Positions 1-9,794 are shown, numbered from the stretch's first letter. The stretch is DNA of 64,000 bases from Pantoea trifolii (GCF_024506435.1 NZ_JANIET010000001.1:3906001-3970000), one strand, 5' to 3'. A program made the numbers and translations. The notes: generated by a model from the sequence alone, not told the origin.

Positions 1-1
1 G

Positions 2-124
2 GATAACTATACGCCATTTGGTGTTATCCGCATCAGTGAAATGCCCAGTTTTACGGTCATCATTTCGTCATATCGCGCTCGTAGACTCGCCCTCAATCAA
101 ATCCCAAAGAGGATAACAATCTGA
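2..124 (+). other. possible 3' end of an upstream gene (partial)
   Basis: An open frame runs from the window edge and stops with TGA at 122-124, about 40 codons. It could be the C-terminus of a gene upstream of the ABC operon. Its stop overlaps the ATG of the next small frame (TGATG). It uses AGA, AGG and ATA codons, unlike the genes that follow, so it may equally be non-coding leader. No domain is recognisable in the part that is visible. Confidence 0.25.
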
Positions 125-185
125 TGACGCCCCTGATTTCTCAGGCGCGCGTGCGTAACGCTGACTCCTTCGCGGGAGGTGGCCG

Positions 186-189
<4 letters not shown>
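124..189 (+). CDS. 21-residue upstream ORF translationally coupled to the ABC ATPase
   Basis: ATG at 124 is preceded by GAGGA at about 109-113. The frame codes for 21 residues and ends in TGA at 187-189, overlapping the ATPase ATG at 186 (ATGA). The GGGAGGTGG that should serve as the ATPase ribosome binding site lies inside this frame. No family is recognisable. It may be a leader that couples translation, or a chance frame. Only the spacing supports it. Confidence 0.3.
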
Positions 190-876
<687 letters not shown>

Positions 877-899
<23 letters not shown>

Positions 900-1848
900 A
901 ACAGGAGCCATCAGCGCGATGATTTTGACTTCCGCCATCATGATCAACGATGCCCAGGCGCTGACGGTGTACACCGCCGGTCCGGGTTCGCTGTCGAAAA
1001 GTCTTGCCGCCGGATTTGAAAAACAGACCGGCATCAAAGTGAATATTTTCCAGGCCACCACCGGCAAAGTGATGGCGCGTCTGGAAGCGGAACAGGCCAA
1101 TCCGCAGGCCGATGTGCTGATCTCGGCTTCGTGGGATACCGCCGAAGATCTGCAACAGCGCGGCTGGCTGCAACCTTTCGAAAGTGCTAATGCAGCGAAG
1201 GTGCCGGATCAGTTCAAAACCGCCAACTATGTCGCGCAGGGTATTTCCGCGCTTGGCATCGTGTGGAATACGCAAAGCAACACGCCAGAGCCGAAAACCT
1301 GGCAGGATCTCACCGCGCCCGCCTTTAAAGATAAAGTCACCACGCCTGATCCGGCGCTGTCTGGCGCATCACTCGATCTGCTGATTGGCCTGCAAAACAG
1401 CGAAGGAGAAAAAGCCTGGCAGCTTTTTGACCAGTTGAAAGCCAACGGCATGGTGATGAGCGGACCCAATGCGCAGGCGGTGACGCCGGTGCTGCAAGGC
1501 GCGAAAGCGGCGGTGTTTGGCGCGGTCGACTACGTCACCTATAACAACATCGCGCAGGGCGAAAGCGTGAAGGTGATCTTCCCGGAAAACGGCACCGTGG
1601 TCGCGCCGCGTCCGATGATGATCCTGAAAAGCAGCCAGCACGCAGATGATGCGAAGAAATTCGTCGATTACGTGCTGTCCGATGAAGGTCAGGAACAAGT
1701 GGCGAAAGCCTGGCTAATGCCAGCGCGTACCGATATCAAAGCGCAACGTCCGCTGTTCACCGAGATCAAATTGTTGCCGACCAATCAGGATGGCAGCAGT
1801 GAGCGCTCGGCGGTGCTGAAGCGCTTTGGCGCCTTGTTCGGACAGTAA
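877..1848 (+). CDS. periplasmic substrate-binding protein, AfuA/FbpA-like
   Basis: The protein is 323 residues. ATG at 877 was chosen because AGGGG lies just upstream and it opens a signal peptide of about 28 residues ending in AQA before LTVYTAG. The mature start resembles family-1 extracellular binding proteins of the FbpA/AfuA/PhnS group (VYTAGPG, then a segment resembling QADVLISA). The stretch GAVDYVTYNNIAQGES near the C-terminal half corresponds to the ligand-lobe region of this family. Its tyrosine arrangement is not the adjacent YY pair of neisserial FbpA, so ferric iron is not assured. It delivers ligand to the permease encoded 3 nt downstream. Confidence 0.85.
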
Positions 1849-1851
1849 ACG

Positions 1852-3501
1852 ATGTCGCGTGCCCTGAATGGCTTTATTCTGCTGGCGTTATTGCTGCTGG
1901 TGGCGCTGCCGCTGCTGTTTATCGTGCTGCAAGCGCTGTTTCCCTACTTCGGTGAAGGCAGCTGGCGCGGCGCTTTTAGCGCTTTCCCGGCGCTGCTGGA
2001 CGATCCGCAGCTGGCATCGATGTGGCTGGGCACGCTGAAAATCGGCGGCGGCGTGGCGCTGTGCAGTTTGCTGCTGGGCTTACCGCTCGGCGCACTGCGC
2101 GGCCTGTTCCGCCTGCCGGGCGCGGCGTTGTGGGATCTGCTGTTTCTGATCCCGTTTCTGACGCCGCCCTATATTGTGGCGCTGTCATGGACGCTGGCGC
2201 TGCAACGCAACGGTTATATCGAACAACTCACCGGCATCAACTTCGACAGCCTGCTGTTTAGCAGCAGCGGCATGATTGGCGTGATGACGCTGAACATCTT
2301 CCCGGTGGTCTATTTTGCGGTGTCGCGTTCGCTGCTGGCGAGCGGACAACGTCTCGCCTGGGTAGCGCGCGTGCATGGCGCATCGGCGTGGCGCGGCTTC
2401 TGGTACATTACCTTACCGCTGACCTTACCGGCATTGGCAGGCGGCGTGCTGCTGGCGTTTACGCTGGCGATTGAGGAGTACGGCGTGCCCGCAGCGCTGG
2501 GTGCCCAGGCAAAGCTGACGCTGATGACCGTTGGCATTGAAACCAAACTCGCCGACTGGCCGATCGATCTGCCCGGCGCGGCATCGCTGTCACTAATGTT
2601 GAGCCTGGTGGCGCTCACGGCGTGGCTGCTGCAGCGCAAACTGACCGGCAGCAGCGATGTCACGGCGGTTGGCGGTAAACCTGTTACTCAGGAACTGGCG
2701 CATGCCGGACGCTTACAAAACCTGATGCTGCTGCCTTTTGCTGTCACCGTGCTGCTGGCGGTGGTGCTGCCGCTAGGCGCGATGACCTTGAGCGGCTTAC
2801 TGAATACGCTCTCCGGTGGATTGCATCTCAGCAATCTGACGCTACGCCACTTCGGTGCGTTGTTCAGCCAGCAAGGCGATGCGCTGGCGGCCTTCTCCAC
2901 CAGCATTGGCCTGGCGCTTGGCGCGGCGCTGCTGACCGGTGCGCTGGGCTTTCTCATTGCCTGGCGCGTGTCGGAAGGAAAAACCCGTTTGCTGGCAATG
3001 ATGGATGGCCTGGCGCTACTGCCTGCGGCGATGCCCGGCGTGGTGGTTGGCGTGGGTTTGATTCTACTGTGGAATCGTGGTTTCTGGCCGGTTTCGCCCT
3101 ATAACACCATGTTTATTCTGCTGTTGTCGTACAGCTGTTTGCTGCTGCCGTGGCCGGTGCGCTATGTCAGTAGCGCGCTGCGTCAGCTGGCCCCAACGCT
3201 GGAACCGGCGGCGCGCGTGCACGGCGCATCACGTTTGCAGGCGCTGCGGCTGGTTGTGCTGCCGCTGGTCGCACCCAGCTTGCTGGCGGCGATGATGATG
3301 GTGTTTGCCGTTGCGTCGCGCGAGCTGGTGACCTCGCTGCTGCTGGCGCCGGCAGGCACGCAAACCGTGGCGATCTTTATCTGGCGTCAGTTCGAACAAG
3401 GTTCGGTCGGGCAAGGCATGGCGATGGCCACGCTGACGCTATTCGCCAGTTTGAGTTTGATGTTGGCTGCGACGGTATTGATGAGGCGTCAGGCCCGGTG
3501 A
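1852..3501 (+). CDS. fused two-domain ABC permease (FbpB/ThiP type)
   Basis: A 549-residue inner-membrane protein of about twelve hydrophobic segments. It carries two binding-protein-dependent permease domains in one chain, as in FbpB, SfuB and ThiP. Two EAA-type loops are visible, each opening with HGAS: one near residue 175 (HGASAWRGFWYITLPLTLPA) and one near 457 (HGASRLQALRLVVLPLVAPS). These are the contacts for the ATPase. It starts 3 nt after the binding-protein stop. The downstream gap holds a palindromic repeat, after which an unrelated exporter gene begins, so the importer operon probably ends here. Confidence 0.88.
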   Translation: MSRALNGFILLALLLLVALPLLFIVLQALFPYFGEGSWRGAFSAFPALLDDPQLASMWLGTLKIGGGVALCSLLLGLPLGALRGLFRLPGAALWDLLFLIPFLTPPYIVALSWTLALQRNGYIEQLTGINFDSLLFSSSGMIGVMTLNIFPVVYFAVSRSLLASGQRLAWVARVHGASAWRGFWYITLPLTLPALAGGVLLAFTLAIEEYGVPAALGAQAKLTLMTVGIETKLADWPIDLPGAASLSLMLSLVALTAWLLQRKLTGSSDVTAVGGKPVTQELAHAGRLQNLMLLPFAVTVLLAVVLPLGAMTLSGLLNTLSGGLHLSNLTLRHFGALFSQQGDALAAFSTSIGLALGAALLTGALGFLIAWRVSEGKTRLLAMMDGLALLPAAMPGVVVGVGLILLWNRGFWPVSPYNTMFILLLSYSCLLLPWPVRYVSSALRQLAPTLEPAARVHGASRLQALRLVVLPLVAPSLLAAMMMVFAVASRELVTSLLLAPAGTQTVAIFIWRQFEQGSVGQGMAMATLTLFASLSLMLAATVLMRRQAR

Positions 3502-3514
3502 TGATAATAATGGC

Positions 3515-3539
3515 GGTCGCCATAAATGGCGCCCCTACG
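3515..3539 (+). repeat. REP-like palindrome (GTAG family), copy 1
   Basis: GGTCGCCAT, AA, ATGGCGCCC, then CTACG. One base in the right arm differs from the family consensus ATGGCGACC. The CTAC (GTAG on the minus strand) faces away from the permease stop, which is 13 nt to the left. Confidence 0.75.
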
Positions 3540-3633
3540 GCACGGCGATCCGGATTTCTCTTTATCTTAAAAAACAGATGGTTAATTTCCATCAACTACA
3601 CTCTCCTGAGCAAAAACCGTCTCAGGAGAGAGA

Positions 3634-4680
3634 ATGAACAACCTGCTACAGGAAAAAATTGGCCAGAACATCCTGGTAAAACTGGCGATGCTGGTGATTA
3701 TTCTGGCGGGCATTCGCGCCGCCTCGGACATTCTGGTGCCCTTCTTACTGGCCAGCTTCCTGGCAATCGTGCTCAATCCGCTGGTCACAATGCTGATGCG
3801 GCGCGGCGTCAAACGTGGCCTGGCGATTACCTTGGTGATCAGCGTGATTTTTATCGTCGTGCTGTTACTTATTGCTGTACTTGCCAGTTCGGCCAGTGAT
3901 TTCAGTGATACCTATCCGCAAATCCGCACCATGCTGGAGCAAAAGCTGGCCGTAGTGCAACATTTTGCCGCGCGTTTTCATATCAACATCTCTACCGAAG
4001 CGCTGGCGGCACGCCTCGATCCCAACGTGGTGATGGACATGGCCACATCGGTGTTGAAACAGCTGTCCGGCGCGATGACCAACGTGCTGCTGCTGATTCT
4101 TACCGTGGTATTTATGCTGTTTGAGGTGCGCCATCTGCCGTATAAAATGCGTAACGCGATGGTCAATCCGCAGATCCGCATCGCCGGTCTGCACCGTGCG
4201 CTGAAAGGCGTGACGCACTATCTGGCACTGAAAACGTTGGTGAGTTTGATTACCGGCGTCGCCGTTTGGCTGTCGCTGCTGCTGCTCGGCGTGAAGTTCG
4301 CGCTGTTCTGGGGTGTGGTGGCGTTCATCCTTAATTTCATCCCCAATATCGGCCCGATCATCGCCGGCATCCCGCCGTTTATTCAGGCGCTGGTGCTGAA
4401 TAATATTTATGACGCCATGCTGGTGGCGGCGCTGTTCAGCGCGATTCACATGGTGTTCGGCAATATGCTGGAGCCAAGATTAATGGGACGCGGGCTGGGA
4501 TTGTCGACGCTGGTGGTGTTTCTGTCGTTGATTTTCTGGGGCTGGTTGCTGGGCCCGGTCGGCATGTTGCTGTCGGTGCCGCTCACCAGCGTGACCAAGA
4601 TTTTGATGGAAACCACGCCGGGCGGCAGCCGATTGGCGATTATGTTGGGTAATGGGCGGCCGGGTAAACGGGCGCGATAA
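3634..4680 (+). CDS. tqsA: AI-2E family transporter, TqsA-like
   Basis: A 348-residue inner-membrane protein with about seven or eight hydrophobic segments. The C-terminal block FGNMLEPRLMGRGLGLSTLV and the following SLIFWGWLLGPVGMLLSVPL is essentially the TqsA signature known from E. coli, and the length fits (344 there). TqsA exports the quorum signal AI-2, and the AI-2E family also includes PerM and YdiK and some sodium/proton antiporters. ATG at 3634 follows a GGAGAGAG ribosome binding site. It ends convergent to the binding-protein gene on the other strand, with one palindromic repeat between. The symbol reflects closest resemblance; substrate is inferred. Confidence 0.8.
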   Translation: MNNLLQEKIGQNILVKLAMLVIILAGIRAASDILVPFLLASFLAIVLNPLVTMLMRRGVKRGLAITLVISVIFIVVLLLIAVLASSASDFSDTYPQIRTMLEQKLAVVQHFAARFHINISTEALAARLDPNVVMDMATSVLKQLSGAMTNVLLLILTVVFMLFEVRHLPYKMRNAMVNPQIRIAGLHRALKGVTHYLALKTLVSLITGVAVWLSLLLLGVKFALFWGVVAFILNFIPNIGPIIAGIPPFIQALVLNNIYDAMLVAALFSAIHMVFGNMLEPRLMGRGLGLSTLVVFLSLIFWGWLLGPVGMLLSVPLTSVTKILMETTPGGSRLAIMLGNGRPGKRAR

Positions 4681-4686
4681 CAGCCA

Positions 4687-4711
4687 GGTCGCCATAAATG
4701 GCGACCCTACG
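4687..4711 (+). repeat. REP-like palindrome (GTAG family), copy 2
   Basis: GGTCGCCAT, AA, ATGGCGACC, CTACG, with perfect 9-bp arms. It fills the gap between two convergent genes. Its GTAG end, read on the minus strand, lies 5 nt after the stop codon of the binding-protein gene. Confidence 0.88.
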
Positions 4712-4715
4712 CCGC

Positions 4716-5660
4716 TTATTGAAACACGCTGTTATCGGTAATTGCCTGCACATCGACTTTGTTTGGCAGGATATTCAGCTCGCTGAACAAGTCCGACACC
4801 TTCTGCACCTTCGCCACATCATCTGGCGTCACGCCACGCACGCCGTGGGAAATACGCGCAGTAATCTGCTGCGCGTCCGCCGGTTGCAGGCGCGTTAACT
4901 GCGCATAAACCTCGTTATACTGCTGCGGATGCGCCAGCGCCCATTCACGCGCTTTGGCCAAACGATGAGTGAAATCCGCAATCGCCGCGCGCTTGGCGGG
5001 ATCGTCGAGCGAGCTTTGCGTGGCGGTGACAAACGACAGCGCGGTCGTCAACCCTTTGCCGTCACGCAGCAGACGCGCGCCATGCTTTTCGGCAATGCCT
5101 AAATAGGGATCGAAGGTCGCCCACGCGGCAATCTGTCCTGAGTTGAACGCCGCGCTGGCGTCGGTCGGCAACACAAAACGCACCGGCACCGTATCACGCG
5201 GCACTTTCGCCTCTTCCAGCGCCTCATACAGCAAGTGCTGCGAAATACTGCCGCGCGCCGACGAGACGACGACCTGCTTGCCGGCCAGATCCCTCACGCT
5301 GTGGATCGGCGAGTTAGCGGGCACAATCAGCCCATTCGAGCCGGCATCTCCCACATTGGTAGCGATAATCTTCAGCGGTACGCCACCCGACGCCGCCATC
5401 AGTACCGGCAAATCACCCGCGTACGAGGTGTCCACCGCACCGGCACGCTGCGCTTCAAACAGCGGTGCCGCTCCCTGGAAATTCGCCCAGCGATATTGAT
5501 AAGGCGCGTCTTTCATCACATCTGCCGCTTCGATCAGCGAACGCAGATTGCGCGCCTGATCGCCCAGCACCAGCGTAACTTTACTCAAATCAGGCGCCGC
5601 CTGACTGCCAAACGCCGCGCACAGCAGCAGCGCAGAAACTACCGGTTTCAGCCATTTCAT
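4716..5660 (-). CDS. SsuA/NMT1-like periplasmic substrate-binding protein
   Basis: The protein is 314 residues. The start at 5660 gives a clear signal peptide (MKWLKPVVSALLLCAAFGSQAA), whereas longer readings prepend a non-signal tail that overlaps the aldolase gene. Motifs typical of the sulfonate/nitrate/taurine binding family are visible: an early VTLVLGDQARNL, DLAGKQVVVSSARGS, and AAWATFDPYLGIAEKHGARL. Such proteins feed SsuBC-type ABC importers for sulfonates or related anions. No permease or ATPase gene is adjacent. It lies 10 nt after the aldolase stop, so the two are probably co-transcribed. The ligand cannot be named from sequence. Confidence 0.8.
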   Translation of the reverse strand: MKWLKPVVSALLLCAAFGSQAAPDLSKVTLVLGDQARNLRSLIEAADVMKDAPYQYRWANFQGAAPLFEAQRAGAVDTSYAGDLPVLMAASGGVPLKIIATNVGDAGSNGLIVPANSPIHSVRDLAGKQVVVSSARGSISQHLLYEALEEAKVPRDTVPVRFVLPTDASAAFNSGQIAAWATFDPYLGIAEKHGARLLRDGKGLTTALSFVTATQSSLDDPAKRAAIADFTHRLAKAREWALAHPQQYNEVYAQLTRLQPADAQQITARISHGVRGVTPDDVAKVQKVSDLFSELNILPNKVDVQAITDNSVFQ

Positions 5661-5670
5661 TGGGAGATTC

Positions 5671-6435
5671 TCAAAGTGCGTTGCGGTTGAGCTGACGGAT
5701 GTAAGCATCCCAGTGCAGCTGATATTTGCGCTGGCGAATGCTGTTATCAAACGCCTGCGCGGCTTTCTCGGCAACGGCATCTGGCAGGATGATCAGATCC
5801 GCGCCGCCCGATTGTGCCGCCAGCTGGGCTTGGCAGGCGCGCTCAAGGTAATAGAGGTTGTAGAAGGCTTCTTCGATGCTGCCGCCGCTGGTTAACAGAC
5901 CGTGATTGCGCAGAATCAGCGCGTTGAGATCGCCAAGATCGGCAACGATACGCTGCTGCTCGTCGAGATCCAGCGCGATACCTTCGTAATCGTGATAACC
6001 GAGGCGATTATGGAAACGGGTGCTGTGTTGCGAAATCATCAGCAGGCCGTTTCGCTGTGCCGAGACGCCAATGCCTGCGGCGGTATGAGTGTGCAACACG
6101 GCGTGCGCATCGGGACGTGCGCGGTGAATCGCACTGTGAATAACAAAACCAGCGAGGTTAATTCCCAGCCCGGTTGGGTCGTCAATAATATTGCCGTCGA
6201 TGTCGATTTTCACCAGCGTTTCCGCCTGAATTTCATCGAAGGTTTGACCGAAAGCGTTGATAAGGAAGTGCGGCTGATGGCCCGGTACGCGCAGGGAAAA
6301 ATGGGTGTAAATATGGTCGGTCCAGCGCAGCTTCGCCGCCAGATGGTAAGCCTGTGCTAGCTTGGTGCGCGCCTGCCATTCGCCTTCGCTGATGCGCTGC
6401 CGTAACGATGTAACATCCAGGGTTTCAGTGCTCAT
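5671..6435 (-). CDS. class II aldolase/adducin family protein
   Basis: The protein is 254 residues. ATG at 6435 was chosen over an upstream GTG because GAGGAG lies about 5 nt before it. The zinc-binding HTH pair appears in AVLHTHTAAG (His near 115 and 117) with a third histidine in LILRNHGLLTSG (near 178), as in fuculose-phosphate aldolase, AraD and adducin-head proteins. The length and the HIYTHFSLRVPG segment resemble the broad decarboxylase/aldolase subgroup rather than AraD or FucA. It probably cleaves or decarboxylates a small sugar-acid or hydroxy-acid type substrate. It is first in an operon with the SsuA-like binding protein, which hints that the binding protein captures its substrate or a precursor. 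Confidence 0.83.
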   Translation of the reverse strand: MSTETLDVTSLRQRISEGEWQARTKLAQAYHLAAKLRWTDHIYTHFSLRVPGHQPHFLINAFGQTFDEIQAETLVKIDIDGNIIDDPTGLGINLAGFVIHSAIHRARPDAHAVLHTHTAAGIGVSAQRNGLLMISQHSTRFHNRLGYHDYEGIALDLDEQQRIVADLGDLNALILRNHGLLTSGGSIEEAFYNLYYLERACQAQLAAQSGGADLIILPDAVAEKAAQAFDNSIRQRKYQLHWDAYIRQLNRNAL

Positions 6436-6487
6436 TTCCACTCCTCATTTCAGGTCAATGTGCTTACCTAACATCGTGGCATAGCGT

Positions 6488-6520
6488 TTTTGCCGCTGGG
6501 AAATGCCAATAACGGCAAAA
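6488..6520. promoter_or_regulatory. inverted repeat upstream of the aldolase operon
   Basis: TTTTGCCG at 6488-6495 is repeated inverted as CGGCAAAA at 6513-6520, separated by 17 nt. It lies 53-85 nt before the aldolase start and about 155 nt before the divergent EAL gene. This is a candidate operator in the shared promoter region. No regulator gene is adjacent to assign it to. Confidence 0.35.
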
Positions 6521-6673
6521 CATTGTCAGTAAACGCAAAGTGAGATTGATCATTGACCTGTATCAGACCGGTTTATTCTTAAATCGCTACCCTACACAGC
6601 CCTGTGAAAATGGTATGCTGCTGACGCCGCAACCGCAGCTTATGCACGGCGTAAACCCACCGAGGATTGTCTG

Positions 6674-8278
6674 GTGCCACTGAAAAAACGACATCACGAT
6701 TTTGGCTGGCTCTTAATCGTCTGCGCCGGGTTGTTACCCTTGGTGCTCGGCATCCTTTGTACCGCCATCGAAGCGCGCCACACCGTCCACCAACAGCAGA
6801 TTTCCACCGCCAATACCTTGCTCACTCAGGCTGAAAAGATGAGTGATAACGCATGGGATATGATCACTGAGCTGCGTCAGTATCACTATCAACCTTGCGC
6901 AAAAATCGAAGATCAGCTGCAGCGCGCCGGCACGCTCAATCCCTATTTCCGATCCATTGGTATGCTGAAAGGCGGCGACATCAGCTGCTCGTCCGCCTTT
7001 GGCCTGCAACACGGCACATTAACTGAAATGATGCTGCAGCCGCCGCCGATTACCGGCAAAGCCTGGTGGAGCATCTCGGTGCTCGGCACCAACGGCGTCC
7101 AGAATCGTCCCGCCGTGGTGTTTGTGCGCGAGCTCCCCGATACCAGCGGTTTTTGGGCGGTCATCGATGGCCAATATTTGATGGACTTTATGAACGCTAT
7201 CGGCGGATCGCGTGGCTACCACATGAGCCTGCAATTTAGCGGCGGTGCGGTGATCGCCAGCGGACCGACTGACACGCGGCCTATGCTGTACATGAATAGT
7301 GAAGCTTTTCAGGCCGACTCCAGCCGCTATCCCATCACCGTTAATGTGACCGTTCCGGCTTCTGAGTTGCTGAAAGCCTGGCGTCAGGCGCTGTTCATCT
7401 TCCTGCCGATGGCGGCGATTTTTTCGATTCTGCTGATGATTCTCACCGCTAACTGGCTGCGTCGCCGTATCTCCTGGCACGATGAGATTGGCCGCGCCAT
7501 CCGCGCTCGCCAGTTCTCGGTGCACTATCAACCGGTTTACAGCAATACATTACAAGCCTGCGCCGGCGCCGAAGCCTTGCTGCGCTGGCAGCGGCCAAAC
7601 GGCGACATGATTCGCCCGGATATCTTTATCAGCGCCGCTGAAGCCGAAGGCATGATTGTGCCGCTGACGCAGCATCTGCTGGAGCTGATGGCTGAAGATA
7701 TTCAGAGCTGGCAGGTCGAACCCGGTTTCCACATCGGGCTGAATCTGGCAGCAGAACATCTGCAACATGCCGATTTCGTGGCAGATATCGAGCTGTTTGC
7801 TGAGCGCATCAAAGATAAACAGCTGTGTATCACGCTTGAGCTGACCGAACGTAGCCTGATTGAAGATGGTGAAATGGTGGCGCGTAAGCTGCGTCATTTG
7901 CGCGCGCAGGGCATGAAAGTCGCAATCGATGATTTCGGCACCGGCCACTGCTCGCTGACCTATCTGCTCACCTTCCCGCTGGATTATCTGAAAATCGATC
8001 GCGGCTTTATTAACGCCATCGAAGGCCTCGACGTCGAAACGCCGGTACTGGATGCGATTATTAATCTGTCTCACAAGCTGGAACTGGATGTACTCGGCGA
8101 AGGCATAGAGACCGCAACGCAATTTGAGTACTTACGGCAGCGTGGTGTGATATTTATTCAGGGCTACTATTATGCCCGTCCGCTGGATAATGACCGGCTG
8201 CGTGCCTGGCTCAGCGAGCAAGGACACAAGCCACTTCTCGCTGAGGAACATCATGAGCCTGAACTGCATCATTCTTGA
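6674..8278 (+). CDS. membrane-bound cyclic-di-GMP phosphodiesterase, CSS-motif sensor plus EAL
   Basis: The protein is 534 residues with a GTG start preceded by GAGG. There is an N-terminal membrane helix (about 11-30), a periplasmic sensor with a CSS triplet (GGDISCSSAF, near residue 100-110), a second helix near 240-260, then a C-terminal EAL domain. The EAL signature begins at residue 300 (AEALLRWQRPNG), followed by LELTERSL, DDFGTGHCSLTYL, LKIDRGFI and LGEGIET, so catalytic metal ligands look intact. CSS-motif EAL proteins of the YjcC/PdeC type hydrolyse c-di-GMP and respond to periplasmic redox through disulfide formation in the CSS region. The 3' end overlaps the next gene by 26 nt. Confidence 0.9.
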   Translation: MPLKKRHHDFGWLLIVCAGLLPLVLGILCTAIEARHTVHQQQISTANTLLTQAEKMSDNAWDMITELRQYHYQPCAKIEDQLQRAGTLNPYFRSIGMLKGGDISCSSAFGLQHGTLTEMMLQPPPITGKAWWSISVLGTNGVQNRPAVVFVRELPDTSGFWAVIDGQYLMDFMNAIGGSRGYHMSLQFSGGAVIASGPTDTRPMLYMNSEAFQADSSRYPITVNVTVPASELLKAWRQALFIFLPMAAIFSILLMILTANWLRRRISWHDEIGRAIRARQFSVHYQPVYSNTLQACAGAEALLRWQRPNGDMIRPDIFISAAEAEGMIVPLTQHLLELMAEDIQSWQVEPGFHIGLNLAAEHLQHADFVADIELFAERIKDKQLCITLELTERSLIEDGEMVARKLRHLRAQGMKVAIDDFGTGHCSLTYLLTFPLDYLKIDRGFINAIEGLDVETPVLDAIINLSHKLELDVLGEGIETATQFEYLRQRGVIFIQGYYYARPLDNDRLRAWLSEQGHKPLLAEEHHEPELHHS

Positions 8279-9212
8279 TGATTACCAGAACATCGCCCAG
8301 TCGCTTGCCGATTGGGCGTCTCTCGCCCCACTGGTTAACACCACTTCCCTGACTGAACATGTCGCCGACCAGGATCAACTGGTTAAGCACATCGCCCACG
8401 CCGACATTCTGGTGGTGATGCGTGAACGCACGCCGCTCAGCGCCGAGCTGATTGGCCGTTTGCCTAATCTGAAAATGGTGGTCACTTCCGGCATGCGTAA
8501 TGCCTCTATTGATTTAGATGCCTGCGCAGAACGCTATATCGCGGTATGTGGCACCGCCAGCAGCAGCGCGGCCCCGCTGGAACTGACGTGGGGATTGCTG
8601 CTTGGGCTGGCGCGCCATATCGTGCCTGAGAATCTGGCCCTGCGCAGCAACGGCGCGTGGCAGCACACCTTAGGCATGAGTCTGCAGGGCAAAACGCTGG
8701 GATTGCTCGGACTGGGTAAAATTGGCGGCGAGATGGCAAAAGTGGCGCAGGCGTTTGGCATGCGCGTGTGTGCGTGGAGCCAGAATTTAACCGCTGAACG
8801 CGCCGCCGAGTGTGGCGTTGAGCGCTCGCTTTCGCTGGAAGCACTGCTCAACAGCAGCGATGTGGTGTCGATTCATCTGGTGTTAAGCGAGCGCTCACGC
8901 CATTTGGTCGATGCGGCGGCGCTGGCGCAGATGAAGCCTGGCGCGCTACTGATTAATACCTCGCGAGCCGGGATTGTTGATCAACAGGCGATGATCGCTG
9001 CGCTGCAATCAGGCCAGTTAGCCGGTGCGGGGTTGGATGTGTTTGAACAGGAGCCGCTTCCTGCGGATCATCCGTTGCGTCTGCTGCCGAATGTGCTGGC
9101 GACGCCGCATCTCGGCTATGTTGCCGACAGCAATTACCGCACCTACTTTACGCAGGCGGTGGAAGATATTCAGGGATGGTTGACCGGTGCGCCGCTGCGC
9201 TCGTTACTCTAA
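8253..9212 (+). CDS. D-2-hydroxyacid dehydrogenase family protein
   Basis: The protein is 319 residues. ATG at 8253, preceded by GAGGAA, was chosen over an upstream in-frame ATG that lies deep in the EAL gene. The NAD-binding GLGKIG motif is at 153-158, the substrate arginine lies in NTSRAGIVD, and the acid/base histidine in ATPHLGY. These mark the phosphoglycerate/formate/glyoxylate dehydrogenase superfamily. The first 10 residues (MSLNCIILDD) begin the substrate domain. It probably reduces a 2-keto acid or oxidises a D-2-hydroxy acid with NAD(P). Start overlap with the EAL gene suggests coupled translation, an unusual pairing. The stop overlaps the convergent gene by 9 nt. Confidence 0.87.
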   Translation: MSLNCIILDDYQNIAQSLADWASLAPLVNTTSLTEHVADQDQLVKHIAHADILVVMRERTPLSAELIGRLPNLKMVVTSGMRNASIDLDACAERYIAVCGTASSSAAPLELTWGLLLGLARHIVPENLALRSNGAWQHTLGMSLQGKTLGLLGLGKIGGEMAKVAQAFGMRVCAWSQNLTAERAAECGVERSLSLEALLNSSDVVSIHLVLSERSRHLVDAAALAQMKPGALLINTSRAGIVDQQAMIAALQSGQLAGAGLDVFEQEPLPADHPLRLLPNVLATPHLGYVADSNYRTYFTQAVEDIQGWLTGAPLRSLL

Positions 9213-9683
9213 ACGGCCTGCGCGACGTTTTTCAGCAATACGCAGCGCGACTTCGAGGCTATCTTCCGCCAGCGCGCCATTCGGCAAATCGCGATGGGCG
9301 TTAAGACGTTGATTAATGCGCTCCAGCGTCGGCGTTAACTGGCCCACTAATTGCTGATATTCATCAAGCTGCGTGATGGGTTGGTTACGTGCGATGCTGG
9401 TTTGTGTCAGCCGTTGCAGCTGACGTAAACTCTCCATCGCCTGGCTGGAGAGTAATCCGGCCTGACGCCAGGTTTTCAGGCGTTGCAGCAGTTCATCGGG
9501 TTGTTGCGCCAATAATGCCAGCTGCGCATCGGCACGTTCGCCACAGTTAATCCACTCAATCGAGGTACTGGAAACGGCAGCCGTACGCGGTGCCGCAGGC
9601 ACAAGATTGATAAGATTCATTTCTACACTGTCGATCATCGACAGCCAGGGATTCTTAAAAGACTGGGCGTTTTTCCTCGACAT
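9204..9683 (-). CDS. hypothetical protein, helical, soluble
   Basis: The protein is 159 residues. ATG at 9683 follows GGTGGAG at suitable spacing; GTG six bases earlier is possible. I recognise no family. The sequence has no signal peptide or membrane segment and is rich in Leu, Gln and Ala in the central and C-terminal parts, suggesting long helices (for example an LSSQAMESLRQLQRLTQTSI stretch). It is transcribed against the dehydrogenase and their stop codons overlap, so read-through of either gene would make antisense to the other. Confidence 0.6.
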   Translation of the reverse strand: MSRKNAQSFKNPWLSMIDSVEMNLINLVPAAPRTAAVSSTSIEWINCGERADAQLALLAQQPDELLQRLKTWRQAGLLSSQAMESLRQLQRLTQTSIARNQPITQLDEYQQLVGQLTPTLERINQRLNAHRDLPNGALAEDSLEVALRIAEKRRAGRLE

Positions 9684-9794
9684 GAACACTCCACCAAAGC
9701 ACGGCGGCAGAGTATTACTGAATGCTTACAAACTGGCAAGCGGTGCTTACCGCCTCACTTAATGATAAGTTTTTCTTATTTATTTGCGCAGCAA

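Noticed and set aside
1..185. TPP or other riboswitch in front of the ABC operon (considered because of the ThiP-like permease)
   Set aside because: None of the conserved TPP-box words are present and the binding protein resembles the FbpA/AfuA group, not ThiB.
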